From Comamonadaceae bacterium (GTDB lineage: Bacteria; Pseudomonadota; Gammaproteobacteria; Burkholderiales; Burkholderiaceae), in contig CANCGU010000005.1 of NCBI GenBank assembly GCA_947377705.1, positions 1 to 33,173 of the forward strand: a DNA stretch of 33,173 nt, written 5' to 3'. The position numbers and the translations under genes are program-made. The notes under the pieces are model-generated. The model did not search any database and was not told the DNA's origin. It saw only the letters and a list, made by a program, of their open reading frames with translations. This document shows positions 20,448 to 28,757 of the stretch, piece by piece. Position 1 is the stretch's first letter. The number at the start of each line of letters is the position of its first letter.

Positions 20448-21316
20448 GCGCCAACTTTGAATCGCTCTTCAGCCAATTCTTGCAACCCAAACTCTTCCAA
20501 CAAAGCCGCCAAGCGCTCCGCAGCACTGCGCTTCTTCTGCCCCGTGTACTTGGCCAAGATGAGTTCGTTTTTCATGCTGTGCTCCCAGCCCACCAGCTCG
20601 GTCACGGTCACTTGGTAGCCCATCGCTTCTAGGTACAAACAACGCAGCACGTTGGTGAGCTGGCTACCCATCTCGCGCGTGTGCAGCGGGTGACGCCACA
20701 ACTCAGCCAGCGGTGTGCGCTGCAAGTTCAGCGCTTTGTTTTGGTTGAGTGCGCGCGCCAGCTCGGCCTGGCAGCACGGCACCAGCACCATGTATTTGGC
20801 TTTCTTTTGCAAGCCAAACGCAATCGCGTCGTCGGTGGCGGTGTCGCAGGCGTGCAGCGCGGTGACCACGTCGATCTGGTCGGGCAAGGCATCGCTGTAC
20901 GCGGACTCGGCCACGCTGAGGTTGAGAAACTTCATGCGCTCGAAGCCCAAGCGTTGCGCAAGCGCTTGGGACGACGCCACCAATTCGCTGCGCGTCTCGA
21001 TGCCGTAAATACTGCCCTTGCCCAGCCCCTTAAAAAACAGGTCGTAAATGATGAACCCCAAATATGACTTGCCCGCGCCGTGGTCAGCCAAGGTGGGCCC
21101 TTGCTCGCTCGCAGGCAGCTCTTTCAGCAGCTTGTCGACGAACTGAAACAGGTGATACACCTGCTTGAGCTTGCGGCGCGAATCTTGGTTGAGCTTGCCG
21201 TCGCGGGTGAGGATGTGCAGCTCTTTGAGCAACTCGATGGACTGGCCGGGGCGCAGGTCGAGCTGAGAACTTGGGTCTTGAGGCCTAGCCGCAGCAGCGG
21301 GTTTGTGTTTGGACAT
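20444..21316 (-). CDS. SAM-dependent methyltransferase (Methyltransf_32-like)
   Basis: A 290-aa class I methyltransferase. The SAM-binding motif I is LADHGAGKSYLGF (about 77-88), motif II the acidic IYGIETR (about 103-109), and further landmarks are ALHACDTATDDA (about 153-164) and VPCCQ (about 179-183). The GKSYLGF and PCC combination resembles the Methyltransf_32 group that includes GSTCD/METTL25-like proteins. The substrate is unknown. A Lys/Arg-rich segment follows at about 255-262. The stop codon lies in the RAYT right-end repeat, so the C-terminus may have been altered by the insertion. Confidence 0.8.
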   Translation of the reverse strand: MSKHKPAAAARPQDPSSQLDLRPGQSIELLKELHILTRDGKLNQDSRRKLKQVYHLFQFVDKLLKELPASEQGPTLADHGAGKSYLGFIIYDLFFKGLGKGSIYGIETRSELVASSQALAQRLGFERMKFLNLSVAESAYSDALPDQIDVVTALHACDTATDDAIAFGLQKKAKYMVLVPCCQAELARALNQNKALNLQRTPLAELWRHPLHTREMGSQLTNVLRCLYLEAMGYQVTVTELVGWEHSMKNELILAKYTGQKKRSAAERLAALLEEFGLQELAEERFKVGA

Positions 21317-21509
21317 AGCTCAATTGTGCCGCGGGAGTCCGTTGCTCAGCGGCGACAACACTGTCGGCAAGAGAGAAATAATCCGTAGCCAAACGGCGCA
21401 GTCGGTGCGCGATGCGGCGCCATCACGGCGCGTCAGCGACGTTAAGCCGCAGCGCGTACCGGCTGTGCCACTTGGCGAAGCGAACACAAACAATCGACCG
21501 ACCGACCGA
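21317..21509. other. Intergenic region between DUF1415 gene and methyltransferase gene
   Basis: 193 bp, GC-rich. It presumably carries the methyltransferase promoter and the end of the upstream transcript, but I see no convincing -35/-10 pair or U-tract hairpin. A short tandem CCGA repeat (three to four units) lies at about 21495-21509 next to the DUF1415 stop codon. Confidence 0.6.
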
Positions 21510-22085
21510 TTAATCCTGAAGACGCGCACGAATCCCCAGCGCCTCCCACCCCGCATGCCCCAACTTATTCAACACCTCAATGTTGCGTTCAAAAATAAGC
21601 GACGCATCGGGATAAGCCGCCACAGCCTTGTCAAGACTGGCTTCGCGCAGCAAGTGCAGCGTGGGGTATGGCGTGCGGTTGGTGAAGTTCTCGATGTCGT
21701 CTTCTGACGTGCCGCCAAACTGGTAATGCGGATGGAAGTCAGCCACTTGCAAAACACCGTCCAGCTCTAGGTCGGTCAGCACTTCATCGCAATCGACCAA
21801 GAAATCGTTGAAGTCTAAAAAGTCGGGCAAGGCGTTGGGCGCAATCAGCAGGGTGGTGTCTAGCTTATCGGGGTCAGCTTCGGCCAAGTGCTGCAACTCT
21901 TCACGCAACATCGCCAAGACCTTTGCAGGCTCGGCCGAGGCACAGACGCGGTAGCGCACCATGTCTTTGACCACCACCGCTTTGGCGAAGGGGCACAGGT
22001 TCAGGCCCACCACGGCGTCTAGCAGCCATTTCTGGGTGTCTTCAATGGCGGTGCGTTCTTGGTCTGGTGTGAGGGTAGAAGTCAT
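21510..22085 (-). CDS. DUF1415 family protein
   Basis: A 191-aa conserved cytosolic protein of unknown function, matching DUF1415 (PF07209-like) in layout: an N-terminal helix with TQKWLLDAVVGLNLCPFAKAV, a central FLDFNDFLVDCDEVL, and VADFHPHYQFGGTSEDDIENFTNRTPYPTLHLLRE. The conserved Cys, His and Asp residues suggest a catalytic or metal site, but no activity is established. The ATG at 22085 overlaps the MFS stop codon by 4 bp (ATGA). A much longer in-frame reading upstream is a shadow of the MFS gene and was not used. The Pfam number is from memory and should be checked. Confidence 0.85.
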   Translation of the reverse strand: MTSTLTPDQERTAIEDTQKWLLDAVVGLNLCPFAKAVVVKDMVRYRVCASAEPAKVLAMLREELQHLAEADPDKLDTTLLIAPNALPDFLDFNDFLVDCDEVLTDLELDGVLQVADFHPHYQFGGTSEDDIENFTNRTPYPTLHLLREASLDKAVAAYPDASLIFERNIEVLNKLGHAGWEALGIRARLQD

Positions 22086-23302
22086 GCGTTTTCTTTCTTG
22101 CGCAAGGCGCGGCCAATGAAGTGCGCCAGCACAGCGCCAGCCAAACTGAGTGTGGCGGTCACTGCCCACGTCCACTGCCAGACGCCCGCGCTGGCTGCCA
22201 CCCACGCCACCAAAGGCGGTCCCGCAAACTGGCCCAGCGCCGAGAGCTGCTGCATAGAGCCCACGGTGGTGGACACCGTGCCTTCGCTGGGAGCCAAACG
22301 CAATGAACACGAAAACAAAGTGCCAGGAATCAAACCGCCCACAGCCGAGAACATCACCACGCACGCAACGCGCATCGTGGTGGGCAAGCCCTCGCCTTGC
22401 CACACGGCATAAGCGCCAATGGCCCCCAAGGTCATGGCGGCAAAACCAATCAGCAGCAAACTTGGCACAGACCAGCCGCGTTGTAACAAGCGGCCGGACA
22501 TGATGTTGCCGCTCACATTGGCCAGCGCCACGCAAGCCGACAACACGCCTGCCATGCCAGCCGTTAAACCTAGCTCGGCATAAACCGTGGGCAAAAAGCC
22601 CACCACAGCCAACCACTGCGAGGAGTACACCGCAAACGTCAATGAAACCAGCCAAGGACCGGGGCTTTTGAGCGTGAGCGCCAAGCGCTTGGGCCACGCA
22701 TCGCTGGTGGCGTTGTGATGGGCGGGCGCGGGCGGCAGCGGCACATCAGGTACACACAGCCACACGGCCACAAACGCAAAGGCAGCCACGGCACCCATCA
22801 GCCACCACCATGCGGACCAGTTCAGTCCGGCAATCACCCAAGGGCCCAGCAACAGCGCCAAGGCACTGCCCATGGGCATGTAAGAGCCCCACCAGCCCAT
22901 ACGGCCGCTGAGCTGCGAGCCATCCACCGTGCGGCGAATCAACGCGGGCGCAGGCATCACGACCAACAAAAAGCCCAAGCCTTCGAGCACGCGCAAGAAC
23001 AGCAAGCCGCTGGCATGCGCGACAAAACCACCGCTGATGCTGGCGAATGACAACAAGCCAAGACCGACCAACATGCTGCGGCGCAGCCCTAGGCTGTCAG
23101 CACTCAGGCCCACAGCCAAACCCAAGGTCATGCTGGCCAATTGCACAGCAGACAACAAGAAACCGGCTTGCACCAAGGTAATGTTCAGCGCGTCTTGCAG
23201 CACAGGCAAAGCCGGCGGCAGCTTGCCCACATGCAGCGCGGCGCACACACCTGCAAACACAATGACCCATGAGGGGTGGATGCCAAAGCGGTATTGACGC
23301 AT
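22082..23302 (-). CDS. MFS transporter (CynX/NimT-like)
   Basis: A 406-aa major facilitator superfamily protein with about twelve hydrophobic segments. The loop 2-3 region reads GLSADSLGLRRSMLVG, close to the family GxxxDrxGrr motif. Pfam-type features fit MFS_1 and the cyanate/nitroimidazole-permease-like branch, but the substrate cannot be inferred. It starts 6 bp after dgt and overlaps the DUF1415 gene by 4 bp, so the three are probably co-transcribed. Confidence 0.85.
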   Translation of the reverse strand: MRQYRFGIHPSWVIVFAGVCAALHVGKLPPALPVLQDALNITLVQAGFLLSAVQLASMTLGLAVGLSADSLGLRRSMLVGLGLLSFASISGGFVAHASGLLFLRVLEGLGFLLVVMPAPALIRRTVDGSQLSGRMGWWGSYMPMGSALALLLGPWVIAGLNWSAWWWLMGAVAAFAFVAVWLCVPDVPLPPAPAHHNATSDAWPKRLALTLKSPGPWLVSLTFAVYSSQWLAVVGFLPTVYAELGLTAGMAGVLSACVALANVSGNIMSGRLLQRGWSVPSLLLIGFAAMTLGAIGAYAVWQGEGLPTTMRVACVVMFSAVGGLIPGTLFSCSLRLAPSEGTVSTTVGSMQQLSALGQFAGPPLVAWVAASAGVWQWTWAVTATLSLAGAVLAHFIGRALRKKENA

Positions 23303-23308
23303 CTGTGT

Positions 23309-24442
23309 CTAAGCCATCAAACGTGCGTGTTCACGCATGGCAAAACGATCGGTCATGCCTGACAAATAGTCGGCCACGGCACGCGGCACATCGCTGCGCT
23401 GGGCATAGGCGGCGGGCATTTCTTGGGGCTTGGCCAAGTAAACGGCAAACAGCTCTTGCACCATGGCTCGCGCGCCATCGGTGGTTTGCATGACCTGCGG
23501 GTGGCGGTACAAGTTACGGAATAAAAACGATTTGAGCGCTTTCGATTCTTCGTACATCGTCGCGCTGAACTGCACCAGCGCCGGGCATTGGCGGGCGTCG
23601 TCTGCGCTGGCGGGCGTGTGTTGTTGCAGCGCGGTGCGTGTGGCGTTGATGACGTCATACACCTGGTCGCTGAGCATGCGGCGAATGGTTTCGTAGAGCA
23701 CGCGACGACCTTGGAGCAGTGGGTATTCGGCCAAAGTTTGCGCGTGGTAGCGGGCAAACAACGACACGCCTTGCATTTGCTCTAGCGTGAGTAGGCCCGA
23801 GCGCACACCATCGTCAATGTCGTGCGCGTTGTAGGCAATGGCGTCGGCCAAGTTGCACAGTTGCGCTTCGAGACTGGGCTGCGTGCCGTTGAGAAACCGT
23901 GCAGCAACACCACTGGGTTCTTGCGCATTGATGAGTTCGGCGTTACGGCGCGCGCAATGCTTCAAGATGCCTTCGCGGGTTTCGAAGCTCAGGTTCAGGC
24001 CGTTGAAGGCGGGATAGCGTTCTTCGAGCTCGTCCACCACGCGCAAACTTTGCAGGTTATGTTCGAAGCCGCCATAGGGAGACATACATTCGTTCAACGC
24101 ATCTTGACCAGCGTGGCCGAAGGGGGTGTGGCCAAGGTCGTGCGCCAAAGCAATCGCTTCGACCAAGTCTTCATTCAGGCTCAACGCGCGCGCGATAGAG
24201 CGGCCCAACTGCGCCACTTCCAACGAGTGCGTCATGCGCGTGCGAAACAAATCGCCTTCGTGGTTCAAGAAGACTTGGGTTTTGTAGACCAATCGTCTGA
24301 AGGCTGTGGAATGGACGATGCGGTCGCGGTCGCGTTGGTGCGGGTTGCGAAAGGTTGGGGCGTGTGCGGGGGCTTCTTGCTCTTTGTGTCTGCGACCACG
24401 GGAGAGTTCTGGCTGACAGGCGTAGGGGGCGAGTTGGGTCAT
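23309..24442 (-). CDS. dgt: Deoxyguanosinetriphosphate triphosphohydrolase-like protein (dGTPase)
   Basis: A 377-aa HD-domain dNTP triphosphohydrolase that releases triphosphate from deoxynucleoside triphosphates. The N-terminal RDRDRIVHSTAFRRLVYKTQVF and the HD metal ligands are clear: His72 in RTRMTHSLEVAQLGR and His101-Asp102 in ALAHDLGHTPFGHAGQD. A second Asp lies in NAHDIDDGVRSG. Such short (about 380-aa) forms are the type-2 subfamily. It follows aroB after a 144-bp gap containing a large inverted repeat. Confidence 0.95.
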   Translation of the reverse strand: MTQLAPYACQPELSRGRRHKEQEAPAHAPTFRNPHQRDRDRIVHSTAFRRLVYKTQVFLNHEGDLFRTRMTHSLEVAQLGRSIARALSLNEDLVEAIALAHDLGHTPFGHAGQDALNECMSPYGGFEHNLQSLRVVDELEERYPAFNGLNLSFETREGILKHCARRNAELINAQEPSGVAARFLNGTQPSLEAQLCNLADAIAYNAHDIDDGVRSGLLTLEQMQGVSLFARYHAQTLAEYPLLQGRRVLYETIRRMLSDQVYDVINATRTALQQHTPASADDARQCPALVQFSATMYEESKALKSFLFRNLYRHPQVMQTTDGARAMVQELFAVYLAKPQEMPAAYAQRSDVPRAVADYLSGMTDRFAMREHARLMA

Positions 24443-24478
24443 TTTTGTGCGCTTTTATGGGCTGTGCTGGCTGTCGGC

Positions 24479-24537
24479 ATGGGGTTTGTGCCGCTTCTTC
24501 ATGCTGTGCCAGAAATCATCAGCGGCACAAACCCCAT
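24479..24537. repeat. Perfect 17-bp inverted repeat between aroB and dgt
   Basis: Bases 24479-24495 and 24521-24537 are exact reverse complements (17 bp) around a 25-nt spacer; the next bases on each side do not pair. There is no T-tract on either strand, so it is not a typical intrinsic terminator. It could be a REP-like or MITE-like repeat or an mRNA-stabilising hairpin between aroB and dgt. Confidence 0.85.
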
Positions 24538-24586
24538 ACCGCCAGACTGCGAACGGCTTTGTTTCACTCGCCTTACTTCACCAGAC

Positions 24587-25687
24587 TTATTGCGCACAGC
24601 AATCGTCGATGACTTGGGCGACCAAGGCATCGGGGGCGCCGCGCACGGTGGCGGTGCCGGGTTTGTCGATGAGCACAAATTTGATTTCACCAGCTTCGGC
24701 TTTTTTGTCCACGCGCATGTGATGCAGGTAAACGTCCGCGCCGAGTTTGGGGCCGACGATGGGTAGGCCTGCGCGTTCGATCAAGGCGGTGAAGCGCGAC
24801 ACAAACGCGTCGTCGACCAAGCCCAAACGTTGCGAAAGGTGCGCGGCCATGGCCATGCCGCAGCCCACGGCTTCGCCGTGCAACCATTCGCCAAACCCTA
24901 AGCCGGCCTCAATGGCGTGGCCAAAGGTATGGCCGAAATTCAAGATGGCGCGAATGCCGCCTTCGCGTTCGTCTTGGCCCACCACCCACGCTTTGATTTC
25001 GCAGCTGCGTTTGACAGCGTGCGCCAAAGCCTTGGGGTCACGCGCCAAGAGCGCGTCGAGGTGGGTGTCGATCCAATCCAAAAACTGCATGTCAGCGATG
25101 GGGCCGTATTTGATGACTTCGGCCAAGCCCGCACTCATCTCGCGCTGGGGCAAGGTTTGCAAGGTATCGAGGTCGCACACCACGCGTTGCGGTTGGTAGA
25201 ACGCGCCAATCATGTTTTTGCCAATGGGGTGGTTGATGGCGGTTTTGCCGCCTACCGACGAATCGACCTGCGCCAGCAAGGTGGTGGGCACTTGCACAAA
25301 AGGCACACCACGCATGTAGCAAGCGGCGGCAAAGCCCGTCATGTCGCCCACCACACCGCCGCCCAAGGCGAACAGCACGGTTTTGCGGTCTGCCCCTTGG
25401 CCCAGCAGCTTGTCAAAAATCAAATTCAGCGTTTGCCAGTCTTTGTGACTTTCGCCGTCGGGCAAAGCCACGGTGTGGACCTGTTTGTAAAGCGGCGCAA
25501 GCGCTGCTTGCAAACATGCAGCGTAAATCGGGCCGATGGTGTCATTGGTAACGATCAAAGCCGCAGACGCTTTGGGCAGGTCAGACCAAGTGCTGGGCGC
25601 GTCGAGCAATTGCTGGCCAATCAAAATTGGGTAGCTGCGATCGCCCAAATCAATGGTGACGCGTTCAAGGGTTGGGGTGTTCGACAT
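24587..25687 (-). CDS. aroB: AroB, 3-dehydroquinate synthase
   Basis: A 366-aa NAD- and metal-dependent enzyme that converts DAHP to 3-dehydroquinate in the shikimate pathway. NAD-binding features [10 protein letters not shown] and [21 protein letters not shown], the [19 protein letters not shown] loop, and the metal ligand region [13 protein letters not shown] and [10 protein letters not shown] are all intact. It starts 3 bp after aroK. The aroK-aroB pair next to pil genes is a widespread proteobacterial arrangement. Confidence 0.97.
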   Translation of the reverse strand: MSNTPTLERVTIDLGDRSYPILIGQQLLDAPSTWSDLPKASAALIVTNDTIGPIYAACLQAALAPLYKQVHTVALPDGESHKDWQTLNLIFDKLLGQGADRKTVLFALGGGVVGDMTGFAAACYMRGVPFVQVPTTLLAQVDSSVGGKTAINHPIGKNMIGAFYQPQRVVCDLDTLQTLPQREMSAGLAEVIKYGPIADMQFLDWIDTHLDALLARDPKALAHAVKRSCEIKAWVVGQDEREGGIRAILNFGHTFGHAIEAGLGFGEWLHGEAVGCGMAMAAHLSQRLGLVDDAFVSRFTALIERAGLPIVGPKLGADVYLHHMRVDKKAEAGEIKFVLIDKPGTATVRGAPDALVAQVIDDCCAQ

Positions 25688-25690
25688 GAA

Positions 25691-26257
25691 TCAGACTCTG
25701 TGTGGGGGCGAAACGCGGGGGCGATCAATGGGCGGCGTGGGGGTGATGTGCCCAGCCAGCTCTAGCTGCGCCACGATCATGTTGACCAAGCTCGCCACAT
25801 TGGGGCGGCCCGTTTCAATCACATAGTGCGCGGTCTCGCGGTAAAGCGGATCGCGTGTTTCTAGCAACTCACGCAAACGCGCTTGAGGGTCGGCCACTTG
25901 CAACAAGGGGCGGTTTTGGTCATTGCGCAAACGGCGAAAGACTTCTTCGGGACTGGAGCGCAAATAAAACACATGGCCGTGCTGGTGCAGACGCTCACGG
26001 TTGATGGGACGCAAGACCGAGCCCCCGCCGGTCGACAGCACGCCATGGTGGTTTTGGCACAAATCGGCGAGCACTTCAGATTCGAGGTCGCGAAAGCGAT
26101 CTTCCCCTTCGCGTTCGAAATACTCGCGAACTGAGCAACCCAAGCGGTGCTCAATCGCATGATCCGAATCCACAAAGGGGAGGTGAAGACGTCGCGCAAG
26201 TTGACGTCCAACAGTCGTTTTACCGGAACCCGGCAGACCCACCAAAACCAACAACAT
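25691..26257 (-). CDS. aroK: AroK, shikimate kinase
   Basis: A 188-aa P-loop kinase phosphorylating shikimate at the 3-hydroxyl. Walker A GLPGSGKTT is at residues 7-15, the shikimate-binding Asp in FVDSDHAIE, FRDLESEVL, the TGGGSVLRPINR motif, and the LID-region RNDQNRPLL are present. The C-terminal ~15 residues are Pro/Arg-rich. It begins 8 bp after pilQ. Confidence 0.96.
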   Translation of the reverse strand: MLLVLVGLPGSGKTTVGRQLARRLHLPFVDSDHAIEHRLGCSVREYFEREGEDRFRDLESEVLADLCQNHHGVLSTGGGSVLRPINRERLHQHGHVFYLRSSPEEVFRRLRNDQNRPLLQVADPQARLRELLETRDPLYRETAHYVIETGRPNVASLVNMIVAQLELAGHITPTPPIDRPRVSPPHRV

Positions 26258-26265
26258 ATGCTTTC

Positions 26266-27774
26266 TTAACGTGCAACGGCACTGTGATCCAGCATTTTAG
26301 GGGTTATGAACACCAGCAACTCCTGCTTGGCCGTGGCCCTGCGGCGGTTTTTAAACAAATACCCCAACACAGGGATGTCGCCCAGGACCGGCACCTTGTA
26401 TTCATCCTCTTGCTCGCTGGTCTCGTAAATGCCGCCAATCATGACCGTGCCGCCGTTTTCCACCAGCACTTGGGTCTTGATGTGTTTGGTGTCAATGGCG
26501 AAACCGGCGGGGGTGATTTGGCCCACGTTGTCCTTGGAAATATCCAGGTCCAGCACGATGCCACCCTCAGGGGTGATTTGAGGCGTCACCTCCAGCTTGA
26601 GGTTGGCCTTGCGAAACGCCACGGAGGTGACGCCCGTGCCCACGGCCAGTTGGTAGGGCAACTCGGTGCCCTGCTCAATCACGGCCTTGGCTTGGTCCGC
26701 CGTCACAACGCGCGGGCTAGACACCACTTTGCCTTTGCCGTCGGCCTCTAACGCGGACAGCTCTAAGTTGAGAAATCGGTTCTTGGTGGCATTGAAGATG
26801 GAGACCGCAAAACTCGCCGAGGCAAACCCATTGAGGCTGGCAGCTGGCAAGTTGACAAACTGGCCCGAGGTATCCAGCACTTTGTCAGTCATATTAAAAC
26901 TGGTGGTTTGTTGCGCGATGGGGTTGGCGTTGGCCATCACATTGGCGTTCGTCGGCCCCCACACGGCTTGCGCACCACCCTGCCCTAGCCCCCCTAAACG
27001 CGCGCCCAGCGTTTGTCCAAAGGTGTCGCTGGCTTGCACGATACGGGCTTCGATCATCACTTGGCGCAAAGGGATGTCAATCTTGGCAATCATTTGCGCG
27101 ACCAAGTCGATGCGCTCGGCAATGTCAGTGACGAACAATTGGTTGGTGCGCGGCTCGGCCATGGCGCTGCCGCGCACACTCAACAAACGTGAACCACCGC
27201 CCGTTGCTGACGAGTTCAGCGGTAGGCCATTCGCCAGAGATGGAAAACCCCCTAAGCCACCCAGACCTGTAGGACCTAATAGAGCATTGACGGGCGTCAG
27301 CACAGGCAACACCGTTCCGCCGTGAATTTGAGTGAATACATCCGCCGCCTTGGCGTAATTCAGTGCGAAGCCACGGGTTTGCATAGGCTCTAAATTTTGC
27401 GCCGCCAATTTGCTTTCGTAGTCCAGTTTTTCACGCGCAGTCACTTCTGCACGCGGCGCAACCCAGATGACATTGCCTTGCCTGCGCACGCTCAAGCCTT
27501 TGGCTTGGGCCATGATGTCTAGCACTTGGTCCCACGGCACTTTGTGCAGCTTGAGGGTAAGCGACCCCGTCACGCTGTCAGACGTGATGATGTTCAAGCC
27601 CGTGAAATCTGCCAAAACTTGCAAGGCGATGCGCACCTCAATGTTTTGAAAGTTCATCGACATGGGGGCGCCTGTGTACGTGGGTTTGACCTCTTCGCTG
27701 TGCAAGGGCAAGGCGCATGCAAAGCACAAAACAACCCCACTAAAAAACGCCTGACGCGGCAGCAAGCAATTCAT
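26266..27774 (-). CDS. pilQ: PilQ, short type IV pilus secretin
   Basis: A 502-aa outer-membrane secretin. A signal peptide (residues 1-26, MNCLLPRQAFFSGVVLCFAC...) is followed directly by an STN/N0 domain (about 38-108, with IALQVLADFTGLNIITSDSVTG), an N1 domain (about 130-260) and the C-terminal secretin domain, ending in VPVLGDIPVLGYLFKNRRR and ELLVFITPKML. Typical betaproteobacterial PilQ is about 700 aa and carries AMIN domains that bind peptidoglycan; there is no room for them here. The ATG at 27774 overlaps the upstream gene by 4 bp (ATGA). Confidence 0.9.
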   Translation of the reverse strand: MNCLLPRQAFFSGVVLCFACALPLHSEEVKPTYTGAPMSMNFQNIEVRIALQVLADFTGLNIITSDSVTGSLTLKLHKVPWDQVLDIMAQAKGLSVRRQGNVIWVAPRAEVTAREKLDYESKLAAQNLEPMQTRGFALNYAKAADVFTQIHGGTVLPVLTPVNALLGPTGLGGLGGFPSLANGLPLNSSATGGGSRLLSVRGSAMAEPRTNQLFVTDIAERIDLVAQMIAKIDIPLRQVMIEARIVQASDTFGQTLGARLGGLGQGGAQAVWGPTNANVMANANPIAQQTTSFNMTDKVLDTSGQFVNLPAASLNGFASASFAVSIFNATKNRFLNLELSALEADGKGKVVSSPRVVTADQAKAVIEQGTELPYQLAVGTGVTSVAFRKANLKLEVTPQITPEGGIVLDLDISKDNVGQITPAGFAIDTKHIKTQVLVENGGTVMIGGIYETSEQEDEYKVPVLGDIPVLGYLFKNRRRATAKQELLVFITPKMLDHSAVAR

Positions 27775-28757
27775 GGCACAGACCCCTTCAAAGGCAAGTT
27801 CACTTCGCGAGGCTGCCATTCACCTGTCGGTGTCAAAACCAGCTCTTGCAACACCAATCGCTCAGAAGCAACGCTTTGTACGCGACCAAAGTCTTGACCC
27901 AAATAAGCGCCCACACGCACACGGTGCAGGCTTGCCATGGGTACCTCTTGCTTTGCCGCAGGGTGTGGCAAGACTTGAACCAAGGCCTCTATCTCTGCCC
28001 CCGATGCGATTTGTCCCACATATTGCAAGCGCTCAAGGGGGTAGGACTCCAAGGGATCACGCGGCCTCATCAGCTCAGGGACCACCCGTTGTGCATAACT
28101 GGGATGTTGCTCAGCATAGGCCCGCTGGCTAGCCGTCCAACTTTGCGTGCTGAAAGGATCTGTAGGCAAAGCCTTTTCTGAATGGACACGCTTGAGCGTC
28201 AAGGAAGAAGGTGTGAGCGTGGACTGCGGCATCAAAGCCACCAACTGCGCTGAAATGCCACCTCGCGGGTCGGCGCTGAGCTCTAACGACGACACGCTCA
28301 CACCAGGCGCAGAGGTTGGCCACTCTGCCAGCCATGCCACCCAGTCGGTCCATGCCCCTTGCAGTCGGAGGTGCACAGGCAGTTGCTGCATATGCAAAGC
28401 GTTCAAGGTGGGTGTGTGCACGGGTTTGTCCAGCCCGAATTGCAACACCTGCAAACCATGTTGGTGCGCCAGCTGGGTCAGCACCTCGGCATCCACCAAA
28501 TCCATCTTGATTTGGGTTTGCAGCAACGCCGCGGTCTCAACGCGCAGCGCTTGTGTAGCTTCTTGCTGAAGATGCAACTTATCTTGCGCCTGCTTCGCGT
28601 CATGCCAAGACTGCCAACGCGACATCCACCAAGGGCTCAACAGCAACACGCTCACGAGGCCAACCGCCAGAAAGAAAACGGACTGCAAGGCACGCGGCCA
28701 AGCCCAGGGCTGCCGCCAGTTCAGCGTGCGCAAGGCCATATAAAGCCCATTCATCAT
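27771..28757 (-). CDS. PilO-PilP fusion protein of the type IV pilus alignment complex
   Basis: A 328-aa protein that appears to join two normally separate subunits. Residues 1-185 look like PilO: NWRQPWAWPRALQSVFF, a transmembrane helix at about 25-45, then a coiled-coil-like stretch (about 55-85) and a periplasmic domain. Residues 225-325 look like PilP: LESYPLERLQYVGQI, RVRVGAYLGQDFGRVQSV and LVLQELVLTPTGEW. PilP is normally a separate lipoprotein; here there is no lipobox and the domain is tethered by the PilO helix. The ATG at 28757 overlaps the upstream gene by 4 bp. Frame continuity is seen directly; domain naming is by eye. Confidence 0.8.
   Translation of the reverse strand: MMNGLYMALRTLNWRQPWAWPRALQSVFFLAVGLVSVLLLSPWWMSRWQSWHDAKQAQDKLHLQQEATQALRVETAALLQTQIKMDLVDAEVLTQLAHQHGLQVLQFGLDKPVHTPTLNALHMQQLPVHLRLQGAWTDWVAWLAEWPTSAPGVSVSSLELSADPRGGISAQLVALMPQSTLTPSSLTLKRVHSEKALPTDPFSTQSWTASQRAYAEQHPSYAQRVVPELMRPRDPLESYPLERLQYVGQIASGAEIEALVQVLPHPAAKQEVPMASLHRVRVGAYLGQDFGRVQSVASERLVLQELVLTPTGEWQPREVNLPLKGSVP

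Noticed and set aside
21494..21510. Short CCGA tandem repeat beside the DUF1415 stop codon
   Set aside because: Only three to four units outside a coding region; no evidence for phase variation or function.
22086..22697. N-terminal extension of the DUF1415 frame by about 200 codons
   Set aside because: It lies entirely over the MFS gene in another frame, and the DUF1415 family starts at the ATG at 22085, joined to the MFS stop by an ATGA overlap.
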